A DNA stretch of 64,000 nt from positions 124,001 through 188,000 of the forward strand of contig OZ025684.1 of NCBI GenBank assembly GCA_964019335.1, in the 5' to 3' direction. The DNA is from Diplonema japonicum. Taxonomy: Eukaryota; Euglenozoa; Diplonemea; Diplonemida; Diplonemidae. A program made the position numbers and the translations under genes. A model generated the notes under the pieces. That model made no database searches and was not told the origin of the DNA. It saw only the letters and a program-made list of their open reading frames with translations. Shown here in pieces: positions 1 to 10,106 of this stretch (the first letter of the stretch is position 1; each line of letters begins with the position of its first letter).

Positions 1-353
1 GCGAAAAAGAAAACAACAGATCTTCCCTACAGAATACTGGATTTGAGACCGAAAAATCCCACCCAAGCCCAAGCCCAATCGGCCAATAATCGGCCTAGGC
101 CGCATGACTCTATGACTTCGGTCTATGTTTTCTTTTTTCCTCTTTATTTTTCTCTTTTTTACATACTTTTTTCCTTTCTTTATCTTTTGTCAAAAAAAGG
201 AAAAAAGAGTCGGCTGATTGTTTGTGCAAAGCCGTTTTCACCTACAGTAGGGGTAAACGGGCAAGCTGCCTCTACTCTTTTTGCAATAACAATTCTTTTC
301 AAAAATTTGTTTACTTGTTCCAGCAAAAAAAAAAAAAAAAAAAAAAAGAACCT
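1..353. other. Gene-free left edge with repeat-A copy
   Basis: No gene is supported here. The stretch holds T-rich low-complexity sequence and, at about 207-326, a copy of dispersed repeat family A (see 34506-34624). The run of A at 326-347 abuts the stop codon of the cyclase gene that ends at 354. Confidence 0.6.
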
Positions 354-2543
354 TCACAGAGTGTAGAAACACTCCAGGCCCATGCTGTCTGATTCCGCAT
401 CGCAATTCTCGTCCTCGAACTGCACCATGTTGACGGGTTCGGGGTGATTGTGGTCCGTGAAGGGGAGAAGGCGAATCCCGCTGTAGCAGTGGGCTGAATC
501 GCTGGCGAATGAAACAGGCACGAGGCAGAATAACATGCGTTGTGAGGCTAGGATGCAGAGGAGCGGGCTTGTTGTCGCGCATGCCCCCACAACAGTGATG
601 AAGCGCTGCCTGCCTCCACCCACAGAGCCGTGTCTTGCGGCCCCGCTAGCCAAACCTATGTGGAAAACACAAACCTCTTTCATTTGGTGTAGCAAACTAA
701 CGAACGCTAGTGAGTTTTCAGCGTGTGTTTTGCACGCACGGTGGGCATTCCACCCAACAGCCATCCTGCACCCCTGCAACGAGATGACGACCCCGTATGA
801 CCTCTCCGTGCATATCACGATCTTCCCCAGTGCGTCGTTCATCATCCTGGTCAGCTCAACGGCATCCAATAAACCAAACTCCACCATCCCTACAGTAGCG
901 GACTCCGAGTGTTGTAGAGTCCCGTGATTTGGGTTCACACTTATGGCACTGTCTCTGCTGCTGTTGTCGGTTGTTTGTAGTGTCTCTTGCCCGCCCCCTG
1001 AAGCGTTTGGGTCTTCACATTTCAAACCAATCCTCCTTTCTTTCCTCTTCAAGACCATTTGCGACTCGACAAATTCCCGGCGTCCTTTCAAGCCGTCAGG
1101 CAGCAACAGGTAGGCTTGCACGGTTTCTGTAATACCTTTCAGTTTTATGGATCCAAGAGGTAAGGTAACTAACGATGTAATCCTGTTGTTTATTTCATCT
1201 AACACGTCGGACGTCACCGCCACTGCACCCCCAACGCATGCGCCCTCCATCCGAGCCGCCTTGTTCACGGTGCTCCCGAAGTAGTCGTATCTACCTGTTA
1301 GGTTGGTCACTTGAACTTCAACGGTTCCGCAGTGCACGCCGATGCGCACGCGCAGACCTTTCCAAGGGCCGGGTTGGAATGCGCAATGATCCAGGTCGAG
1401 TAATTCCGGCGGCCATTTAGCGTTCACAAGACCCTCCTGTACATCTAGGGCAAAGCTCACTGCGTTGATAGCTGACTCGAAGGCCACCATGAAGGCGTCA
1501 CCGATGGTCTTCACCTCGTACCCGCTGTGCTTTTCAATACACTCTCGCATCACGATGTTGTGGACATTCAGGCCCTCCTTCATTCCCTCGGGGCACGCCT
1601 CCCATGTTGCTGTTGAACCTTGGATGTCGGTGAACACCAACGTGGATTTCTTCGAATCCCGCCCTGGTGGGGGTATGTCTCTGGCCTTACCATTATCTAC
1701 CGGAGCGCTGTGTAAACCGCTGAAGAGGGCGTCAGGGAGGAACGGGCGGTAGGCTTCCAGGTTGCTAAGGATGTCTTTATACGCTGTTTCGAGGCGTTCC
1801 GGAAGAACGCAGTCGTTGATGATGGCCTCTGCTTTTTTCAGATCGAACATCGAGAGGGCTTCGGCCACCTTCTCGGAGCCGATGATGACCTCGTTCATCT
1901 TCTCATGCTCGCGACGCATTCCGTGCGCGAACTTCCGAGTGAAATAAAAATCGAGAAGGAAAACGGCGCACTGCGAGATAAGCTCGAGCAACACAAGTGA
2001 AACTGCCCGTTTGCAGGGAAGGACATCACACTCCACAAACCTTTCACGTTCCTTTTGGGTAGGGAGGCCCGGGATGTCGAAAAGACCATATCGGGTCATA
2101 CGTTCACCCGCCAGTGCGATGAGCCACGCCACAACAAGGCAAAGAAGGTTCCGTGTCACTCTCGATGGAATTTCTAACAGCAAACACAAATCAACGAGAA
2201 TAACGAACAGCATTGACATCGGAACGTCAGAACGGGTGTAAGCCAGCAGGTCCGTGATAAGGAAGCTGAGGGAATACCCATATATAGCATACTCAAAGAC
2301 AGTGTGTGAGATCTCCTTCACCCACCACAGGTGTGTCAGGCATATTGACGGTACTACAAGGGTAAGCACTACCTGGCCCATGAGGAGGGGGTTATCACTT
2401 TCCCGCGCTGAGCGAACAAATAGCATGAACAGGTAGCCTAATAGCGCGACAGAATTAGCGGTTGCATACACCTTCTTCCTGAATGCTGTTGTCGGTGTGT
2501 CGCTGCTGTGCATTACTAGCGACAGTGGGAAGCCATGTTGCAT
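354..2543 (-). CDS. Six-TM class III adenylyl cyclase with degenerate second cyclase domain
   Basis: 729-aa integral membrane cyclase predicted to make cAMP from ATP at the cytoplasmic face. Six hydrophobic segments occupy about residues 25-202. A linker follows (conserved stretch near 257-272 ending FLPDALF), then a catalytic domain at about 300-482. Visible catalytic residues are the metal-binding Asp306 (FTDI) and Asp349 (IGDAF), the adenine-specifying pair Lys345 and Asp420, and transition-state Asn427 and Arg431 (VNKAAR). A second, degenerate cyclase-like domain sits at about 555-700 (IGLASG near 629) and lacks these residues. The membrane module and linker are clearly homologous to the protein at 42161-43921. 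The start was chosen because the ATG follows an A-rich leader; an internal Met11 is possible. A LINE fragment lies immediately upstream. Class assignment is firm; nucleotide specificity is inferred from the Lys/Asp pair. Confidence 0.9.
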   Translation of the reverse strand: MQHGFPLSLVMHSSDTPTTAFRKKVYATANSVALLGYLFMLFVRSARESDNPLLMGQVVLTLVVPSICLTHLWWVKEISHTVFEYAIYGYSLSFLITDLLAYTRSDVPMSMLFVILVDLCLLLEIPSRVTRNLLCLVVAWLIALAGERMTRYGLFDIPGLPTQKERERFVECDVLPCKRAVSLVLLELISQCAVFLLDFYFTRKFAHGMRREHEKMNEVIIGSEKVAEALSMFDLKKAEAIINDCVLPERLETAYKDILSNLEAYRPFLPDALFSGLHSAPVDNGKARDIPPPGRDSKKSTLVFTDIQGSTATWEACPEGMKEGLNVHNIVMRECIEKHSGYEVKTIGDAFMVAFESAINAVSFALDVQEGLVNAKWPPELLDLDHCAFQPGPWKGLRVRIGVHCGTVEVQVTNLTGRYDYFGSTVNKAARMEGACVGGAVAVTSDVLDEINNRITSLVTLPLGSIKLKGITETVQAYLLLPDGLKGRREFVESQMVLKRKERRIGLKCEDPNASGGGQETLQTTDNSSRDSAISVNPNHGTLQHSESATVGMVEFGLLDAVELTRMMNDALGKIVICTERSYGVVISLQGCRMAVGWNAHRACKTHAENSLAFVSLLHQMKEVCVFHIGLASGAARHGSVGGGRQRFITVVGACATTSPLLCILASQRMLFCLVPVSFASDSAHCYSGIRLLPFTDHNHPEPVNMVQFEDENCDAESDSMGLECFYTL

Positions 2544-2589
2544 TTTCTTTTCTTTATACCCTCTTTTAGGTTTTTCTTTTAGAAAAAAA

Positions 2590-3869
2590 ATGGGGCTTTG
2601 GTTGCAACACTATTTGGCGTTAAGTGTGCAGCGTGGTGGGGGGTCTATCTTGTGTTGTTACCCTTCTGCGTCGCTGCATTTTTATCGGCAGATGGGGTGG
2701 GGATACTTCGGGTAGGTTCGAGGTAGGTCGGCACGAGCTTGTCGCTCCAGTCGTCTCTCCCCGGTGAACCGGTTGCGAGTCGCTGTTCGAGGATGAAGCG
2801 CACCTTGTCGTACGATGCGAATGTGGGTCTGCAGGTATACCCTCGGATCCGTTTGTTTGCACCAATGGATCGGAGGGAGGATGTCAAGAAAGGTTTCCCA
2901 GGGATAGGAGGGGATCGTGCTTTCTTTTCGGCCACCTCTGACAGTTTTGTCAGAACTTTAGCTAGCCGGTTTGCACGCTTACGTACGTCAGCCGTATCTT
3001 CCAAGATGAGCTGTTTGGTCGTGGCCTCAAAGTCGAGTGCGAGCTCTATCCTTGAGACTGAACCATGTGGGCTCCACTGCAGCATGCGAAGCCATTTGAG
3101 CACTTCTGGGACAATCGTATCCCCCTGGAAGTGTTTCAGCCCGTTGTTCTTGTACCAATCCAGGCTTGGCACCGAGCACCCTCTTCCAACCAGCGGTCTG
3201 TTCCAAGGGAACCTTTCTACCGCGGCCTTCTTCGTTTCCTGCTTCGCGCTCACCCTCTGATGATCGCGAGCAGCATCTGTTGTATTACCTCTGGCCGTTC
3301 CGTCTTACATTCCAGAGGGATGATGCCGTGTAGTGCAAGGCAGCGTGTGATCCCCTCTTGCCTGTATGCATGCATTGCAGGGGCGAACTCAGGTGCACCG
3401 CGTACCTCCTCGTGTGCCTTGCATTTCCAGAACGTGTGTATGGTGTACTCGTCTTGCGTGGTGAAGAGCGCCTCACACCCAATACATTGTACCTCTGGTT
3501 CGACGATCGGGTAGCTGCGGAACATGGCACCCGTGATCATCCTCAAGCCAAGTCGTTCCTCTTGCACGGTCCTGGCACTCTTCCACACCTCGTTAGTGCG
3601 GACTTCGTCAATTGCGCGGCCGACACCAATAAAGGAGGGTCTGCCTTTGGCAACTGCGTTCCTTCTGATCGCTTTCGTCACTCGCCGTATCTCATGACCT
3701 CTGGCAGCTTTATGCACGCCCAAGAGGGCCCTGGCCCAAGGCCATCCGAGCTTGGCTGGTTCCAGAAGACGCAGGAGTGTTCCTATGGGACCAGCGGACC
3801 TCATATTCTTCGTGTACTTCTTCCGGATCTTTCTTGCACGCTTTCGTATTCTTCGATTTTCCGCTAGCC
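2590..3869 (-). mobile_element. 5'-truncated non-LTR retrotransposon (LINE)
   Basis: The minus strand encodes the C-terminal part of a non-LTR retrotransposon polyprotein, followed by about 50 nt that match the 3' end of repeat B (31764-32090). The flanks share TTTAGAAAAAAAA (2578-2590 and 3870-3882), a probable target-site duplication, so the copy is 5'-truncated. Its 3' terminus reads GCCCC on the minus strand, with no poly(A). The insertion sits between two genes and directly upstream of the cyclase start, so its T-run and AG may have become part of that gene's 5' region. Confidence 0.75.
2645..3804 (-). pseudogene. LINE ORF C-terminus, frameshifted
   Basis: Two overlapping minus-strand frames (3250-3804, then 2645-3253) form one broken coding region. 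The first carries a Cys/His cluster (CIGC, then HTFWKC about 20 residues later) typical of the zinc-binding segment after reverse transcriptase in non-LTR elements. The second continues with a basic, helical tail of about 200 residues. The frames meet at a stop near 3250, and a -1 shift would join them. No reverse transcriptase or endonuclease domain is left. It is not a host gene. Confidence 0.7.
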
Positions 3870-4436
3870 TTTAGAAAAAAAAATGATAAAAACTTCTTCG
3901 CTCGGGTTTAAATGTCAAAAAATATAAAAAAGAAAAATAAAATAAAAAAAGAGAGAGGAAGAGAGAGAGAGAAAGAGAAAAAAAAAAGAAGGAAAAAAAA
4001 AAAGAGAGATATCGCTTGCTTTTTTTTTTTTTTTGTAATAAAGAGCTAGAAAAAGTAATACTTCTTTTTTTCCTTTTTTTTCTTCTTTTCTTTTTGAAAA
4101 AGTTTAAACAAAAAAAAAAAGAAAAAGGGGAGGGGGAAAAAAAAAGGACCAGAAAAAAGAAATCATTTTCTTTTTTCTTTTCCGTTTTTCTTTTTTTTCC
4201 CGTTTCTTTTTTTTTTCTTTTTTTTCTCTTGAGAAAAAAAAAATGGGATAGGAGGAGGAAGGGAGGGGACATTCCAGGGGTTTGCAAAAAAGGAATTTCG
4301 TTTTTATTTTTTATTCTTTTTTTAAAATTATTTATCGTCTTCCTTTTTATACCAAATCTTCTCACTGAAACGAGTAGCAAAAACAAAAAAAAAAAAAAAA
4401 AACAAAAAAAATCTTTTTTTTTTTATATAAATTTTT
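3870..4436. other. Low-complexity spacer
   Basis: Dominated by A, T, GA and CT runs. ORFs here translate only to Lys/Phe/Ser-rich strings and are not genes. It is the 3' flank of the Ubl-ankyrin gene. Confidence 0.6.
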
Positions 4437-5291
4437 TCAAAGCATCTCTGCCGCTGCTCTAAAACCCTGCTGGAGTGCAACGTCTCGAGCGGTCTGACCT
4501 CCGTTGTCACGAAGACCGGTGTCCGCACCACCGTCGAGCAGCGGCTGAAAAATACTGCACCGCCCAGCAAACGCAGCCCAATGAAGAGGTGTACGACCAT
4601 TACAATCAGCAGCCCGAGCATCAGCCTTACAAGTAGAGAGCAAATATTTAAGACAAGGCAGGTTCCCTGACATTGCGGAACAGTGTAGAGGCGTCCCGCC
4701 ATACTTGCTAGCAATGTGCGGGTTGGCTTCAAGAGATACAAGAAGACGCATAGTGGTGGCTGTGCTCTGGCGAGCAACATAGTGCACGGCTGACCAGCCA
4801 TTACCGTCCTTGGCATCGACTGATGAGATGTAACCGGCTAGGACTGCAAGGCACGATGTGTAGCCATGCTTGGCAGCTGTTCGAAAAAGGGTTTCTTTGT
4901 CGCCTGTAAACCCGCCTTCACACATAATGGTGAGAGCTTTGCTGAATGGGATGTCATCTGCGGAGTTGCCGGAGTTTTCCATTGCATCGTCGATATCGTC
5001 TAGTTCCCAGCCTTCCCAGCCCATGTCCTCGAGTTCTAGTCTCGTGCGTTCGATGAGGGTGAGCGAGGCGTCCATGGCGCAGCCATCTTCTACTGAAAGG
5101 TCGCTTATCTGGCGGTCGTCCTTGTCGTTTCCCACCTCGTCGCCTTCGAAGGTTAAGGCGAACTTCTTCCTTTCTATTCCGATTGCTGCGGAAACCTTCT
5201 CCTTTAACCACGTGAGGCTTCTGTCCGGTTCCACCTCTACGGCCTCCTTGCCCACACCCGGGGTCGAAATGTACAGGACAATGGGGGTCAT
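4437..5291 (-). CDS. Ubiquitin-like plus ankyrin-repeat protein
   Basis: 284-aa soluble protein. Residues 1-80 look like a ubiquitin-like fold (alternating strands, then VEVEPDRSLTWLKEKV, a typical Ubl strand-helix pattern). An acidic linker (about 82-120) follows, then ankyrin repeats from about 130 to the end, with clear consensus motifs (GGTPLHCSA, GRTPLHWAA). Domain order matches the 260-aa protein at 9324-10106, so the two are paralogues. The partner is unknown; such proteins usually act as protein-binding adaptors. The start codon follows a long purine/A leader. The C-terminus ends within the last repeat, which is normal for the family. Confidence 0.85.
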   Translation of the reverse strand: MTPIVLYISTPGVGKEAVEVEPDRSLTWLKEKVSAAIGIERKKFALTFEGDEVGNDKDDRQISDLSVEDGCAMDASLTLIERTRLELEDMGWEGWELDDIDDAMENSGNSADDIPFSKALTIMCEGGFTGDKETLFRTAAKHGYTSCLAVLAGYISSVDAKDGNGWSAVHYVARQSTATTMRLLVSLEANPHIASKYGGTPLHCSAMSGNLPCLKYLLSTCKADARAADCNGRTPLHWAAFAGRCSIFQPLLDGGADTGLRDNGGQTARDVALQQGFRAAAEML

Positions 5292-6033
5292 TTTCCCTTT
5301 TTTTCTTTTTTTTTTTTTTTTTGTCCTTTCCCCCTTTTTTTTGTGCGGAATTTGGATGTGGGGAAACTTTTTTGTTGTTTCTTTTTTTTATTGTGTGTGT
5401 TGTGTAAAAAAAAAAATAAGAAAGGAAGAAAGAAAAAAAAGGGGGGAGGGGGAGATGGGGGGTGGTGTGAAAAAGAGAGGAAGATGTGTAAAAATATCAG
5501 GGTTCTTTTTTCTTTTGAGAGAGAAGGGGGAATTTCAAAAAAAAAAATAAATAAATGAGTTAAAGGAGGTCTTTGCGACGCCCTAAAAAAAAAGAAAAAA
5601 AAAAAGAAAAAAAAAAGAGAGAGAGAAAAAAAAAAGAAGAGGAACTTGCCTTTGTTTGTACGTGCCGGGTAAAACCTGGAGAAGTTTGTCAACCCGAAAC
5701 ACGTTGCCAACGTTCCCCTTTTGTTTAGACAAGTACTCGTTGGTTTAAAAAAAAAAAACGAGTTCAGAGCAAAAGAGGGAACTGGCCATTGTCATTCTTT
5801 TTTTTTTTTACTCGAAAATTGCGCTTCTGTGTAAATTCATAAAAAAAAAAAAATAAGAAAGACCCTGATAAATATATCAAAAAAAAAAGAATTTAAAAAT
5901 TTAAAAAAAAAAAAAAAAAAGAAAAAAGAGCTGGCTCTTAGCATTTGTATGTGCACACGGTAAAAATTCTGCATGCTACCACTATTCTTTTTTTTTTTGC
6001 TCTTACAAGAAACTGAGCAGTACTTGTTAAATA

Positions 6034-6073
<40 letters not shown>

Positions 6074-7374
6074 ACAAAGTGTAACACAGCTGGTTTTTCT
6101 TTGCCCACTTCTTACTTTCGGCTGTTAAAGAAAAACAAAGATAGGGAGAATAAAGTACTTATACAAAAGAAATTATGCAAACATAAAGCCAGATGTTTTG
6201 CCTACTTCTTTTTTTAGAAAAAAAGAAAAAAAATATATAATTAAAAAAAAAAACGGTATAAAGTTATGTGGTTAGAAACCACATGAGCTTACACTGTTTT
6301 CCCCTGTAGGGAGATATGAAGAGGAAAAAAAAAAGAAAAATGTTTTGAAGAAGAATTGAACTGGGGGGGGGGACTCTTTTCTTCTTTGTTTTTATTCTTC
6401 TTCTTTTTTTTCCCTCTCTCTTTGCAGTTTCTTTTTTATTTTCCTTTTCTCAGAGGGCCAGCTCACATCACCAGCCAAATGGTAGTTAGCTATTTTGTTG
6501 TCAGATTTCTTCAAAAAAAAGGGGGGGGGGGACAATTTATAAGGTAAAACTCTCCGCTAGAACTCTCCTTGTTGAAACCAAAAATCAAAGGGAAAAAAAA
6601 AAAGAGTTAAGGAGGCCAGTTTGTTGGTAGCGCCCCTGCACAAGATTGATTACAGGAGGCGCACCCGGAAAAAAAAAAAAGAAAAAAAATAAAGAAGGTC
6701 TTTGCAAGACACTTCCGTTCTCCAAAGCCGAAAAAAAAAAAAAAAAAAAAAAAAGGGAGAACAGAAAAAAAAAAGAGAGAAATCTTCCTTTATTCTTGTG
6801 CACACAACCGCCAGCTAGCCAGAACTGTAGCCCAATGTGGAAAGAAAAAATAAATAAAAAAGTTGCAAAGAGAGGATTTTTTTTTTTTAAAGGCAACGAG
6901 GGTATCAGAGCCATAAGTAAAAGTTAAAAAAAAAAAAGATAATAAAAGAAACTACTCAAATCTTTTGGAGTAGTAATAATAAGAAGAATAACGGCTTTTT
7001 TCTTTCTTTCTTTTTCTTTTTTCTTATTCCGAGGTATTGCAGCATGTCCCTCTGGAGTGTTTAAGCGACCGCTCCTTCAAGAGCATTTCCATAGAAACGG
7101 TGTCATGGTGAATAATAAATTAACTTTGGCACGAAAAAAAATATTTTTTTTTTTTTAAAACGTAGAAAGCATATGAGAAATTTCAAAAATAGGTGAAGAA
7201 TTTCGCCCTGAACGGTAAAATGTAAAAAAAAAAAAAAGAAAATTAAAAAAAAAAAAAAAAAGAAGAAGAAATAAAGAATAACCTCAGAACCGACGTATAG
7301 TTAAATTAAACGGAAATAAAAGTTTGAAGAAGAATTTTCTGCGGAGAGTTCTGAGTCTTCTAGTCTTCTGTTTA
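5292..7374. other. Gene-free repeat-rich spacer
   Basis: No convincing coding region. A repeat-D copy (GAGTTAAAGGAGGTCTTTG) begins near 5558 and a repeat-E copy lies at 5640-5740. Related fragments occur at about 6604-6715. The rest is homopolymer-rich. Confidence 0.55.
5640..5740 (+). repeat. Dispersed repeat E, copy 1
   Basis: About 100 bp with the core CACGTTGCCAACGTTCCCCT. Related copies lie at 10241-10310, 26375-26468, 48508-48615 and 54181-54280, all in the same orientation. Several are followed by AAGTACTCG or AAGACTCG. No coding capacity. Class unknown. Confidence 0.7.
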
Positions 7375-8169
7375 CTGTAAAACGAATAATATCGGACGGA
7401 AAAATTCCCGGACACCAAAAAAACCCGGACATTTAATACAGGGTTAAAACTAAAACGAAAAGGAGTGCCAAGGTCGTTAAAGTCCGTGGCTTGGGGGACA
7501 AAACAGGCTATAACCGAACAGCTGGCTGTTTCCTTGGCTGGATGAGTTGCATCCGCAACTTAAATACAGAGGCAAAGCGGGAACGCAACCGGCAGGGATT
7601 ATCCGTGCCCAGGTCAAACCCGCCCACCGAATGGAGCCTAACGGCATCGCCCAATCATTGGGCTAATTATGATATACTCGGTATCTGGGTTACGGAGCTG
7701 TTTCTTCTTTTTTGCTATAAATCATCGATTCCCATGGTTTTGCCGAACGGGCCGGTTCTGCTGCTTGTCGGCGACCACAACTCTCACACGACCTATGCCT
7801 ATGGGTTTGTAGAGTTGTTCGCAGGCGCAAACGTGCACATTGCTTTTGTCCCCCTGGGCTCACCTACATGGTTCAACCGATGGATACTAGGTTGAACGCA
7901 GCTGTAAAGCATCTATTAAGGTTATAAATAGTGGGCCACACGAAGGCTCGACAAGCTGATTGCCTCAGGGGCAGCAAGGGAGGACAAAGATGCAGAAAGG
8001 GAACCCTGGGGGTTTCTTCGCGCGGTTGCCGTTTGCAGCCCAGGCCAGTATGTAGGTGGTAGTGGACCAGGCCCCCTGACGGCCTTACCTAAAAAAAACT
8101 CCCGACGGAAAAATTCCCGGACGCCAAAAAAACTCGGACATTTTTCCGTCCGAGTTTTTCGTTTTACAG
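7375..8169 (+). mobile_element. pogo/Tigger-type DNA transposon relic
   Basis: A 795-bp element bounded by TA on both sides, with inverted termini beginning CTGTAAAACGAA on the left and its complement on the right. A subterminal motif (GGACGGAAAAATTCCCGGAC) recurs near both ends. It contains a remnant of a DDE transposase. TIR sequence and TA target match the larger element at 24717-26003 and the short elements at 32961, 41096 and 54700. Confidence 0.8.
7735..7895 (+). pseudogene. DDE transposase fragment (pogo/Tigger)
   Basis: The plus-strand frame contains PVLLLVGDHNSHTT followed by a hydrophobic VHIAFVPLGSPT segment. This matches the region around the second catalytic Asp in pogo/Tigger DDE domains, where the usual text is a LDGH-type motif before a His/Leu/Pro-rich strand. 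Upstream sequence in the same frame (7491-7734) is not clearly transposase, and the frame stops before the third acidic residue. Non-functional remnant. Confidence 0.6.
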
Positions 8170-8712
8170 TATTCTTTTTTTTTTTTTTTTGTTGTTTAAT
8201 ATAAATGTGCAACCAAGAGGAATTTTTCCACCAGGCTATTTTATTGCCACACCACAGAGATTAGGCCTGTTTAATAGCGAAAAAAAAGGTCAAAATAGAT
8301 AGAAGTTCGCAAGCCGCAAAAGCTTCTAAAAAAGAAAGTGGTACAAAAAAAAAAAGAAAGGAAGAAACAAAAGAAATTTAACCAAAGTGCACTTTTCAAG
8401 GCAAGCAACGAATAAAGAAGAATTCAAATATCATCACTTTTCGACCTACCCCTTGACACTAGGCTTTTTGCTATAATCTTTTTTTTTTTTCTTTTTCGGG
8501 CAAAAAAGAAAAAGAAAATATGGTTATGAGATGGAAAAAAAAAAAAAAAATCAATTTCTTTTTTTTTTTTTTTTTTCCCCATCAGTTTCCAATCAGGGGA
8601 AAGAGAGGGAAAAAAAAAAAAATAAGAAATTGCGGCTAGAAGGATTGGGGGATGGAAAGGGAGGGAAGGGGAAAGAAAAATAAAAAATTCAAACGAATAA
8701 ATTATTCGTTGT
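8170..8712. other. Spacer without genes
   Basis: A/T runs and purine-rich sequence. No coding signal. It is the 3' flank of the CCCH-protein gene. Confidence 0.5.
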
Positions 8713-9201
8713 TTAAGGTTCGGTTAAAGAACGCAAGTAAGTGGGGGAAGGGGGGGATGGAGGGGGTGACCCTCCCACCCAACAGACTTCGAATGTGCCA
8801 TCATCCTGCATTATCACGAAGGGATGTACTTCAACTGACTCTTCGGAAGAAGAACTAGATTCAGACCGTGTGCTCAGAAAGCTCGACCGAACACTTTCAG
8901 GTACCTTCTCCAGAACGGTGACTCCATGCTTTTCTACACGTTGTTTCAGGCTCTCCTTGTGTTGGTGTATATGCAACAGCACACAGTCCGGGTCATCGCA
9001 CCCTTGCTCCGCATGGAATGCTGCGCATTTCGGGAAGTCGGTGTTCTTTACCTGCACCTGGCACTCGCGGCACCTCAGCGTGGTCAGCCTGTTCTTTCTT
9101 ATCCGCACGATCTCCCAGTTGTTGTGAGTGTGGTCTTTGGGGACACGCCTCAAGGTAGTCCTCTTCTGCTTTGCTTCGACGGTTTCGATGCCTCCCGACA
9201 T
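8713..9201 (-). CDS. Small CCCH-type zinc-finger protein (paralogue 1)
   Basis: 162 aa. An N-terminal region has HNNWEIVR and LRCRECQ (a CxxC pair), then a CCCH-like cluster (C-x8-C-x4-C-x3-H near residues 59-77), KxxLxxRVxxHGVxVLxxV, and a Ser-rich acidic tail. The protein at 49965-50405 has the same motif order, so this is a lineage family. CCCH fingers commonly bind RNA, but no function is proven here. It starts only 122 bp downstream of the stop of the preceding gene (9324-10106). A 13-T tract ending ATAG lies about 65 nt upstream of the ATG. The Pro-rich C-terminus may vary. Confidence 0.8.
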   Translation of the reverse strand: MSGGIETVEAKQKRTTLRRVPKDHTHNNWEIVRIRKNRLTTLRCRECQVQVKNTDFPKCAAFHAEQGCDDPDCVLLHIHQHKESLKQRVEKHGVTVLEKVPESVRSSFLSTRSESSSSSEESVEVHPFVIMQDDGTFEVCWVGGSPPPSPPSPTYLRSLTEP

Positions 9202-9265
9202 TCTTTTTTTTTTTTTTTTTTGTGTGTATTTGCCTTTTTTTTTTTTCCCGCTTTTCTATAAGAGT

Positions 9266-9283
9266 CTATAAAAAAAAAAAAAA
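9266..9283 (-). promoter_or_regulatory. Pyrimidine tract plus AG, candidate 3' splice acceptor
   Basis: On the minus strand a T13 run is followed by ATAG about 65 nt upstream of the ATG at 9201, inside a 122-bp intergenic gap. It has the form of a trans-splice acceptor for the CCCH gene. The inference rests on position and sequence only. Confidence 0.45.
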
Positions 9284-9293
9284 GTTTCACAAG

Positions 9294-9323
<30 letters not shown>

Positions 9324-9326
<3 letters not shown>

Positions 9327-10106
9327 CACAGTACTAATCCCAGCCATTCTGTAATACGCCACGACCCCCGCATGTCCCTTCTCCATGGCGAAGTGGAGGG
9401 GTGATAAACCGTGTTCGTCTCTTGCGTCCAAATCCGCCCCGTGCGTGTGGAACAGGGAGACCAATGCTGTGTGCCCATTCTCCGCCGCATGGTGCAGCGG
9501 GGTGCATCTGTAGTAATCGAGGCTGTGGAGGTCAGCCCCGTGGGCAAGAAGGAGGGAAACGAGCGGGATATGACCTTCCTCTGCAGCGACATGGAGAGCT
9601 GAGTGACCAAAGACACCCTTCATGCTAGCATCGATCTCAGTGAGCGTCAGGAGTACCTCAGCGCTTTCTGTGAGGCCGTGACTAGCAGCCAGTAGCAACA
9701 CCTCGACCACTGTCTCCTCATGGGTGCACATCCCTGCGCTAGACATCTCCCTTAGCACCTCCCCGTACAGCGAATCTTCTGTTCCGGCATCTTCTGCGTC
9801 CTCCAGCTCGTGGCGGACGTTGTGTAAATTCTTTCCTTCGTACCCCATGACGGCTAGGCGCATCAACGCAGCCTGTTTAGTGTCCAAGACCACCTCCAAC
9901 ACGCTCTGGTCCTGAAGAGGGTATTCGCACACTCTCATGCTGTCCCCGCCCAGCTGCGACCCTTCACACCACAATGTGATGACACCCACCTCCAATCCCG
10001 CCGCAGACGCTACCTTGTCACGCAGCCCCCCCACCGTGTCTCTCGCATTTACTTCAACGCTGAGCATCTCTCCCGACGGCAGCACAGCTTGGAGGGCGAT
10101 TTCCAT
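9324..10106 (-). CDS. Ubiquitin-like plus ankyrin-repeat protein (paralogue 2)
   Basis: 260 aa with a Ubl-like N-terminus (about 1-72; VEVNARDTVGGLRDKV resembles the strand-helix of Ubl domains). A helical linker follows (about 75-130), then at least four ankyrin repeats with textbook motifs (GHSALHVAAEEG, CTPLHHAAENG, GLSPLHFAMEKG). I chose the ATG at 10106 rather than the more upstream Met at 10169, because the extra 21 residues are the translated A/G leader (Lys-rich) and the paralogue at 4437-5291 begins at the equivalent point. Likely a cytosolic adaptor. It is transcribed just ahead of the CCCH gene. Confidence 0.85.

Noticed and set aside
3358-3867. 169-aa plus-strand ORF
   Set aside because: Antisense to the LINE C-terminal frame with its zinc-binding motif. 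No domain on the plus strand.
4016-4462. Long Phe/Lys ORFs in A/T-run regions (also near 20650-21019, 35886-36253 and 47373-48033)
   Set aside because: Products of homopolymer runs with no domain content and no codon-level structure.
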